DNA of 12,030 nt from CAYPCH01 sp964409165. GTDB taxonomy: Bacteria; Bacillota; Clostridia; Acetivibrionales; Acetivibrionaceae. Positions within the stretch are counted from its first letter, which is position 1, and the number at the start of each line of letters is the position of its first letter. The stretch covers positions 1 to 12,030 of the forward strand of contig CAYPCH010000115.1 of NCBI GenBank assembly GCA_964409165.1, read 5' to 3'. Made by a program: the position numbers and the translations under genes. Under the pieces are notes generated by a model. That model was not told the DNA's origin and ran no database searches. It saw nothing but the letters and a program-made list of their open reading frames with translations. Below, piece after piece: positions 7,763-12,030 of this stretch.

Positions 7763-7827
7763 TACTTTTCCCTCACTATCATCATATATTAAACATGATA
7801 TATATAATTATAAAACAGTTTAGTCTC

Positions 7828-7899
7828 TTTAAAGAATATTTCTTTAAAAGACACCAATTTAAGGAGTTTTCATTTAAAGAATATCCATTTAAAGAATAT
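7828..7899. repeat. Three TTTAAAGAATAT repeats in the CDF leader
   Basis: TTTAAAGAATAT occurs at 7828-7839, 7873-7884 and 7888-7899. The last two belong to a perfect 15-bp tandem unit (7871-7885 and 7886-7900). The first copy overlaps the palindrome TCTTTAAAGA (7826-7835). The set lies 66-138 bp upstream of the CDF start on the minus strand, a suitable place for regulator sites, though no known metal-regulator box is recognised. Confidence 0.7.
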
Positions 7900-7980
7900 C
7901 CATGTTAGTGGAATTATAGTCATCATAACATCAATTTTTAGGAATGGTGAAAATATATATTCCACTATTTTCTTTAATTG

Positions 7981-8010
7981 AATTCTAATTCTAATTCTAA
8001 TTCTAATTCT
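7981..8010. repeat. AATTCT hexamer array, five perfect copies
   Basis: Five uninterrupted AATTCT units fill 30 bp. The flanking string TAATTGAATTCTAA recurs at 8072-8085, next to the DUF1015 stop codon. This is a simple-sequence repeat outside any gene, and its copy number may vary. Confidence 0.8.
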
Positions 8011-8090
8011 ATATTATTAACGAAAATGATTGTACATTGAAAAAGTTAATTTTCGTAATATTGCATTAAGGTAATTGAATTCTAACTCAA

Positions 8091-9455
8091 TTAGTCTTTT
8101 GAAATTTTTCTGCATTCCAGATAAAACCTTTTTTCTTCTGCTTCTCCCATGGAAAATGTTTTCCTTGGGAGTACACCGTCCTGTATAACGGTTTTAAAAA
8201 GATCGTGTTTGCTCATGGTAGGAAGATAAAATCCCATATTGTTTTTGGCTGAACCAAGTTTTGTTACCACTTCTTCACCGTGAATATAGTCTATCTTTAC
8301 AGTAGCGTTGTCCTTTGAGAATTTATCGAGAAAAATCTGCAAAGAACCTACTTCAAGATTATGTTTTGGGTTTTTTATTATCACGGCACCAAAGCCTTCA
8401 GAACTTGTAAATCCTATAATGTGAGAATTTGGGGTTTTATCCCGCATATTGCTTACTTCACCAAACATGGATTCCTGAGAATCAAAGTTTTCTACCGAAC
8501 AGTTATCTTCACCCCAGAATTTTTTTAAATTTCCTAATAGGTTGTCAGGGTTTGCGTTAAATACAACCCTGTGTATGGGCTCAAAATTAAGACCTTCATC
8601 GTGTATGTTCACTACTTCTGCAAGTGCAAACCTTGCAGGATGATTATCGCGTTCTTCTTTAGTAAGTCCAGCTTTGATTTTTTCCCAATGTCCTTTTGCA
8701 GAAGCCAAGGAATGATTACCGTCACCTACTGCAAACAGCAGGACGCCCTTATTTTCTCCGGTGTTGTATTTGGCTTTGAAGTTATCAAGAGTCGCAAGCC
8801 TTGACAGTGCGTTTGCAAAATCGTTGATAATATCCTGATTATCTATTTTATAGCCTTTAATGTGTCCTCCGTTCATCATCAGCTCAAAGTCATATATTTT
8901 TTGGAATATATCCGTTTTATTTGCCAGAGGCTCAATTACCGTTTTATCAGGGTCGTCTATAAGAAGCATGACATGTGGCAGTTCCAAAATAGCATTTTCA
9001 CGTATTTTTATCCTGGGGGGAAGTCTGTCTATGACTGTTCCTTCCGTTGCCCTTATAAGAGTTTGTGATCCGGGGCTGTAATCATATTTATCCAAGTCAA
9101 CAGCAAGAATGATACCTTTTCTTGATTTGGAATGGAAAGTTTTTCTGTCCGCAAGTATCAGGCAGGGTTTTTGTTCGACAAGGATATTATCTGCAATATA
9201 TTTCTTCATGTTGTTGTTTATGTTTCTTATCCTTGACTCTTCATTTCCGCTCTCAAGATATACTTCGGGGAAAGTCAGATGAAGGGTTGAGGGATTGTCT
9301 CCAACAAGGTTTTCTACTTCCAGCCAGTACTCAGGCTCAGATGTATATTGGTCACATGCTACCACCGACCATTTGTTCATATTAATTTCTTTAGAAGGGA
9401 GTAATACTGAGGGAATAGTTATTCCAAGGTTTTTATATAATATTGTATTAGTCAT
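8091..9455 (-). CDS. DUF1015 family protein
   Basis: A 454-aa soluble protein without signal peptide or membrane segments. It matches the DUF1015 family by its N-terminal segment CDQYTSEPEYW (34-44), the central GDGNHSLASAK (244-254), which occupies the place of the family's DGHH-type motif, then ARFALAEVVNIHDEGLNFEPIHR (274-296, shown here as two parts: ARFALAEVVN and IHDEGLNFEPIHR), and the C-terminal LPRKTFSMG...RFYLECRK (429-450). In many Clostridia relatives lie beside serine biosynthesis genes, which hints at a link to serine metabolism, but serA and serC are not in this window. The ATG start has GAGGT on the minus strand (complement of 9465-9469) 9 nt upstream. The gene appears intact and singly transcribed. 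I cannot assign a reaction. Confidence 0.85.
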   Translation of the reverse strand: MTNTILYKNLGITIPSVLLPSKEINMNKWSVVACDQYTSEPEYWLEVENLVGDNPSTLHLTFPEVYLESGNEESRIRNINNNMKKYIADNILVEQKPCLILADRKTFHSKSRKGIILAVDLDKYDYSPGSQTLIRATEGTVIDRLPPRIKIRENAILELPHVMLLIDDPDKTVIEPLANKTDIFQKIYDFELMMNGGHIKGYKIDNQDIINDFANALSRLATLDNFKAKYNTGENKGVLLFAVGDGNHSLASAKGHWEKIKAGLTKEERDNHPARFALAEVVNIHDEGLNFEPIHRVVFNANPDNLLGNLKKFWGEDNCSVENFDSQESMFGEVSNMRDKTPNSHIIGFTSSEGFGAVIIKNPKHNLEVGSLQIFLDKFSKDNATVKIDYIHGEEVVTKLGSAKNNMGFYLPTMSKHDLFKTVIQDGVLPRKTFSMGEAEEKRFYLECRKISKD

Positions 9456-9591
9456 TTTGCATCTACCTCACATAAATTATTTGAATAAAATTTCGTACCC
9501 ATCAAGGTACTACAATTTTGCTTCTTTCATTTCAAATGTTTTTTTTACTGTTTGATTCAAAAGTACTTTTACTTTTTATTTTGGTTTTTAT

Positions 9592-9627
9592 TTTTAGTGT
9601 ACTTTTTTACTGTGATTTTAGTGTACT
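9592..9627. repeat. TTTTAGTGTACT direct repeats
   Basis: The 12-mer occurs at 9592-9603 and 9616-9627, 24 bp apart. TTTTTTACTGT, which starts within or next to it, occurs at 9541-9551 and 9603-9613. They lie 86-172 bp upstream of the DUF1015 start on the other strand and may be binding sites or duplication scars. Confidence 0.6.
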
Positions 9628-9733
9628 GAATAAAATTTTATACGAATATGAAATTTAAGTCAAACAATATGTAGTGTATTTTTTACGTTAACATTGTAAT
9701 AATAAATATAAATAAATAAATAATAGATATAAT

Positions 9734-9880
9734 TAAATAACTCAACTTTCCCACTTTTAGTGTTTTGAGGCTCTGGTGGCTCACAAGTTAAGGTCAAAAA
9801 GTTTACTTTTTGACCGCGGTGAGCAATGCTACATTAGTGGCAAAGAGCCCATAAATACTGTGGGAAAGTTGAGTAAATAA
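9734..9880. mobile_element. MITE-like palindromic element or structured RNA
   Basis: Perfect 14-bp inverted repeats CTCAACTTTCCCAC (9741-9754) and GTGGGAAAGTTGAG (9860-9873) bound a 133-bp element, flanked on both sides by TAAATAA (9734-9740 and 9874-9880), which looks like a target-site duplication. The interior also pairs: AGTGTTT/AAATACT (9759-9765/9853-9859, one G-U), GGCTCT/AGAGCC (9769-9774/9844-9849), GCTCAC/GTGAGC (9779-9784/9819-9824), GGTCAAAAAG/CTTTTTGACC (9792-9801/9806-9815) and GCTAC/GTGGC (9828-9832/9837-9841, one G-U). The result is a long stem leading to a three-way junction. There is no transposase. It may be a non-autonomous element mobilised in trans, a folded RNA, or both. 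The AT-rich flanks weaken the target-duplication argument. Confidence 0.6.
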
Positions 9881-9902
9881 GTATATTGCAATTAATAAAG
9901 CT

Positions 9903-9930
9903 TTTACAAAAGTTTGGTTGGTAATATTAT
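9903..9930 (+). promoter_or_regulatory. Probable promoter of the PRC-barrel gene
   Basis: TTTACA (9903-9908) and TATTAT (9925-9930) are spaced 16 bp apart, with the start codon 27 bp after the -10. It lies just right of the palindromic element, so that element would be upstream of the start point rather than in this transcript. Confidence 0.45.
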
Positions 9931-9957
9931 ACTCATTACCTGACGGAGAGATGAACC

Positions 9958-10494
9958 GTGAAAAAATATAGTGAGGTTATTGGATTGCCTGTAATTTGTG
10001 CAATTGACGCAGAGAAGGTGGGTGCAGTAAAAGATTTGGTATTCTGTCCGGGAGAGAGAAGGGTTGTAGCATTTATTCTCGAGAAAAAAGGCTATGAAAT
10101 GAAAAAAAAGACTATCCTTATGAAGGATGTAATAAGTGTAGGTACAGATGCAGTAATTATTGAGAGCCTTAATGATGTGAAAAAATTTAAAAAGATACAG
10201 GATAGTCCTGAGTTAAAGGATAAAGGTAATGTAATTGGTCTTAGAATTTTTTCTCGCTCAGGTAAAGAACTGGGTATAGTCAAGGATGTTTTGTTTGACC
10301 CCTTAAAGGGCACAATTGAAGGGGTGGAAGTTTCAGACGGTTTGTTTACCGATATTGTGAATGGCAGGAACTTACTGCCCTTATTTGGAAAAGTTGAGTT
10401 CAGCGAGGAAAACATTCTAGTAGAAAATGAAGCGATTGAAGAAATTATGGAGAGCGGTAAGGGACTAAAGAATTTAATTGAAAAGAATAAGTGA
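9958..10494 (+). CDS. Double PRC-barrel domain protein
   Basis: A 178-aa soluble protein made of two tandem PRC-barrel domains (about 1-75 and 88-160). The halves align internally: GLPVICAIDAEKVGAVKDLVF near the N-terminus (residues 9-29, here split GLPVICAIDA and EKVGAVKDLVF) against GLRIFSRSGKELGIVKDVLF (94-113). Each carries the G-x-V-K-D-(V/L)-x-F turn characteristic of the fold. PRC-barrels are small adaptor domains found in photosynthetic reaction centre H subunits, in the ribosome maturation factor RimM and in many uncharacterised proteins, where they mediate binding rather than catalysis. The GTG start follows GGAGAG (9944-9949) at 8 nt. It is followed by a repeat array, a YtxH-like gene and an AI-2E family gene on the same strand. 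Specific role unknown. Confidence 0.85.
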   Translation: MKKYSEVIGLPVICAIDAEKVGAVKDLVFCPGERRVVAFILEKKGYEMKKKTILMKDVISVGTDAVIIESLNDVKKFKKIQDSPELKDKGNVIGLRIFSRSGKELGIVKDVLFDPLKGTIEGVEVSDGLFTDIVNGRNLLPLFGKVEFSEENILVENEAIEEIMESGKGLKNLIEKNK

Positions 10495-10579
10495 TAAGTA
10501 ATAAGTAATAAGTAATAAGTAATAATTAATAAGTAAATAAGTAATAAGTAATAAGTAAATAATTAATAATTAATAAGTA
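10494..10579. repeat. Heptamer tandem array (ATAAGTA, 12 units)
   Basis: Twelve consecutive units based on ATAAGTA begin on the last base of the PRC-barrel stop codon and end 11 bp before the next ribosome binding site. Nine units keep ATAAGTA as their last seven bases; units 5, 10 and 11 read ATAATTA instead. Units 7 and 10 carry one extra A. The period of seven places TAA in all three plus-strand frames. Short heptamer arrays are known in some bacteria, notably cyanobacteria. It probably arose by slippage; effect on expression unknown. Confidence 0.85.
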
Positions 10580-10590
10580 ATTATTGAAGG

Positions 10591-10597
10591 AAAGGAG
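10591..10597 (+). promoter_or_regulatory. Ribosome binding site deciding the YtxH-like start
   Basis: AAAGGAG lies 7 nt before ATG 10605. An upstream in-frame TTG (10584) would place this site inside the coding sequence and has no site of its own, so the 59-residue form is preferred. Confidence 0.8.
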
Positions 10598-10604
10598 TTT
10601 TATT

Positions 10605-10784
10605 ATGAGAAAGGGTTTTGCAAAAGGTTTGCTCATAGGTAGTGTAATAGGTGCTTCGGTAAGTATGGCAATGAATTCAGATATGATGGGTGATAGATCC
10701 AGAAGGAAAATGAGAAAGAATGGAATGAATCTCATGAGAAAATCCGGAGCCATTATAGGAGATGTTCTTGATTTGTTGAGATAA
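10605..10784 (+). CDS. Small YtxH-like membrane-associated protein
   Basis: A 59-aa protein with a Gly/Ala/Ser-rich hydrophobic helix near the N-terminus (about 6-23, AKGLLIGSVIGASVSMAM) after a basic start (MRKGF), followed by a strongly basic stretch (DRSRRKMRKNGMNLMRKSG) and an amphipathic tail ending DVLDLLR. This resembles the short YtxH-like proteins common in Firmicutes, often annotated as stress related, but it is shorter than Bacillus YtxH and the match is by general appearance. It sits between the heptamer array and the AI-2E family gene and may be co-transcribed with the PRC-barrel gene. Function unknown. Confidence 0.7.
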   Translation: MRKGFAKGLLIGSVIGASVSMAMNSDMMGDRSRRKMRKNGMNLMRKSGAIIGDVLDLLR

Positions 10785-10802
10785 TAATTTTTTGTATATG
10801 CG

Positions 10803-10858
10803 ATATGCGCAAAAAAGACTCAAATCCTCACTTAAGACTGGAGAAATCCAGTCTTAAG
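10803..10858 (+). other. Hairpin with GAAA loop and shared leader block
   Basis: CTTAAGACTGGA (10831-10842) pairs perfectly with TCCAGTCTTAAG (10847-10858) around a GAAA tetraloop. The 23 bases at 10803-10825 closely match 56-80 at the far left of the window (23 of 25 positions, differing only by two single-base gaps). No T-run follows the stem, so it is not an obvious terminator. It lies between the YtxH-like gene and the AI-2E family gene, and may be an RNA processing or stability element or part of a dispersed repeat. Confidence 0.55.
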
Positions 10859-10982
10859 CTACATATGTCCAAAGTGTGTTTACGGCTGATTATATGATGG
10901 TGGATATAAAAAAATATAGTCGATATGTAAATTGCTAATGGATAGAAGTATATTAAGAAGTATATAAAAGCGGGAGAAATTA

Positions 10983-12030
10983 ATGCGTTCAAAAAGAAGA
11001 GTTACTGCATATATAATAGCTACAATAATATTTATATTGTTTGTGTATTTTGTTTACCGCTTTAGAGTAAAAATAGGAAGAATAGTTGTACCTTTCATTA
11101 TCGCGGGAGTTATTTCATACATTCTTCACCCTGTAGTTATCAAAATGGAGAGGAAAAATATTTCAAGATCGGTAAGTATAATTATTATATATGCTATTTT
11201 AGGTGTTTTCCTTGTCACTACAACGATTTTTATTATACCTCAGCTTATAAGTAACACAAAAGAGCTTATAAATGCCCTTCCGCAAATAACTCAGGTGTAT
11301 AAAGACAACTTTGACAGCATGGTAAATCTTATACATAGCAGCAAATGGCCGGCGGATGTAAAAAGTGCCATATTTAAAGAGCTTTATAACGCTACGGATG
11401 TTGCGGAAAATATTATTTTGGATACCTTGAGGAATGCACTTTCAGGCTTTATAAAGGCGGCTGCGGGAATGCTTGACATGGTTCTGGCTATGATGATTGC
11501 TTATTATTTGTTAAAGGATTCAGAGTTTTTAAAAAATGCCGCATTGTCGCTTGTGCCCCGTAGATGGGGAAATGGTATTATTGCTACGGGCAGAGAGATT
11601 AATGGAATTCTTTCCGATTTTATTCAGGGGCAGCTTCTTACAGCAATAATAGTAGGTGTTATGGAAACTATAGCTCTTTATATTATTGGAATCAAGTACC
11701 CGTTGTTTCTGGGTTTGATAGGTGGGATAGCAAACACAATACCCTATTTCGGGCCAATAATAGCGGCTATACCTGCAGTGGCAGTTGCTATTATTCAGTC
11801 ACCTGTGAAGGCGCTTTGGACAATTACTGCATTTGTAATAATTCAGCAGATTGATAATACATTTATTTCTCCAAAGATTATAGAAAACAGAATCGGACTT
11901 CATCCTGTTACCACAATTCTGGCTGTTCTGGCAGGTGGGGAGTTCTTTGGTATATTGGGCATGTTGGTTGCCGTACCGGTGACAGCTGTTATAAAGGTTA
12001 TACTGAAAAGGGTAATAGAAGCCATAGTCT
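10983..12030 (+). CDS. AI-2E family transporter, partial (right edge)
   Basis: An open frame of 349 codons runs to the end of the window with no stop, so the C-terminus is missing. The sequence is a multispanning membrane protein of the AI-2E/YdiK/PerM-like family: N-terminal helices at about 8-25, 34-52 and 62-86, a less hydrophobic middle region (about 87-155), then a hydrophobic C-terminal half with the conserved IANTIPYFGPIIAAIPAV (249-266) and GLHPVTT (305-311) followed by LAGGEFFGILGMLVAVPV. Members include the E. coli autoinducer-2 exporter TqsA and sodium/proton antiporters, so the name does not fix the substrate. The ATG start follows GGGAG (10972-10976) at 6 nt. Typical members are about 340-400 residues, so only a short tail should be missing. 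Confidence 0.88.
   Translation, partial: MRSKRRVTAYIIATIIFILFVYFVYRFRVKIGRIVVPFIIAGVISYILHPVVIKMERKNISRSVSIIIIYAILGVFLVTTTIFIIPQLISNTKELINALPQITQVYKDNFDSMVNLIHSSKWPADVKSAIFKELYNATDVAENIILDTLRNALSGFIKAAAGMLDMVLAMMIAYYLLKDSEFLKNAALSLVPRRWGNGIIATGREINGILSDFIQGQLLTAIIVGVMETIALYIIGIKYPLFLGLIGGIANTIPYFGPIIAAIPAVAVAIIQSPVKALWTITAFVIIQQIDNTFISPKIIENRIGLHPVTTILAVLAGGEFFGILGMLVAVPVTAVIKVILKRVIEAIV

Larger units (their letters stand above)
7763..8090. other. Gene-free spacer between the CDF and DUF1015 genes
   Basis: No coding sequence of note is visible. The stretch is very AT-rich and holds three TTTAAAGAATAT repeats (7828-7899), a five-copy AATTCT array (7981-8010) and a weak 8-bp inverted repeat (ACGAAAAT 8020-8027 with ATTTTCGT 8049-8056). 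On the minus strand TATAAT boxes occur at 7913-7918 and 7807-7812 but lack a convincing -35 partner, so the CDF promoter is not located. Confidence 0.6.
9456..9957. other. Gene-free divergent intergenic region
   Basis: This 502-bp spacer separates the minus-strand DUF1015 gene from the plus-strand PRC-barrel gene. It contains a small GTACC/GGTAC hairpin (9495-9510), repeated TTTTAGTGTACT and TTTTTTACTGT words (9541-9627), an AAAT-rich tract (9700-9740), the 133-bp palindromic element (9741-9873) and a promoter for the PRC-barrel gene (9903-9930). No credible ORF is present. Confidence 0.7.

Noticed and set aside
7981..8010. AATTCT array considered as a CRISPR-like or regulatory repeat
   Set aside because: The units are contiguous 6-mers with no spacers. 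It is a simple-sequence repeat.
8072..8093. TAATTGA/TCAATTA inverted repeat at the DUF1015 stop codon, a possible terminator
   Set aside because: The 7-bp stem is nearly all A/T, has an 8-nt loop, and no T-run follows on the minus strand.
9495..9510. GTACC/GGTAC hairpin upstream of DUF1015 as a regulatory RNA
   Set aside because: Only a 5-bp stem with nothing else structured around it.
10526..10753. Minus-strand ORF overlapping the YtxH-like gene
   Set aside because: Its C-terminal end is the translated heptamer array (Leu/Ile/Asn/Tyr repeats), and the plus-strand gene has a good ribosome binding site. It is a shadow.
10879..10908. TTTACG ... GATATA as a promoter for the AI-2E family gene
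   Set aside because: The -10 is a poor match and the spacing is 18 bp, so it cannot be told apart from background AT-rich sequence.
10785..10982. T-box or riboswitch in the AI-2E leader
   Set aside because: No T-box sequence, specifier-loop landmarks or antiterminator/terminator pair is visible; only a single hairpin is clear.

Overview
The window looks like chromosome from a low-GC, Gram-positive, spore-forming Clostridia member, possibly the Acetivibrio/Ruminiclostridium group. The grounds are AT-rich spacers, strong purine-rich Shine-Dalgarno sites in front of ATG, GTG and TTG starts, a YhcN/YlaJ-type spore lipoprotein, and several families typical of Clostridia. The species is an inference. 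I see no rRNA, tRNA, CRISPR array, phage gene or transposase.

Layout. Positions 1-250 hold a pair of direct repeats and a long hairpin. 251-958 (+) encodes a small zinc-dependent phospholipase C-like protein. 1032-5993 (+) is an efflux operon: a good sigma-A-type promoter, a repeat-rich probable operator, a MarR-family regulator, a lipoprotein membrane-fusion adaptor and an RND permease, closed by an intrinsic terminator at 6015-6057. Three minus-strand genes follow: a YhcN/YlaJ-like lipoprotein with an Asn-rich linker (6070-6744), a cation diffusion facilitator with a manganese-type metal site (6905-7762), and a DUF1015 protein (8091-9455). A 502-bp gene-free stretch (9456-9957) follows. From 9958 a plus-strand cluster encodes a double PRC-barrel protein, a 59-residue YtxH-like protein and an AI-2E family membrane protein that runs off the right edge.

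How the genes work together. MarR, adaptor and permease form a self-contained drug or toxic-compound export unit, with MarR probably autoregulating the operon. The other genes are housekeeping or envelope/spore related, and no defence or secondary-metabolite system is visible.

Most unusual feature. In the 9456-9957 gap there is a 133-bp element at 9741-9873. It has perfect 14-bp terminal inverted repeats, is flanked by identical 7-bp direct repeats (TAAATAA), and its interior folds almost completely into a three-way junction. It reads either as a MITE-like insertion or as a structured RNA, and I do not recognise it as a known class. Secondary oddities are a 12-copy heptamer array between the PRC-barrel and YtxH genes, clustered half-sites in the marR leader, and a sequence block shared by the two ends of the window.
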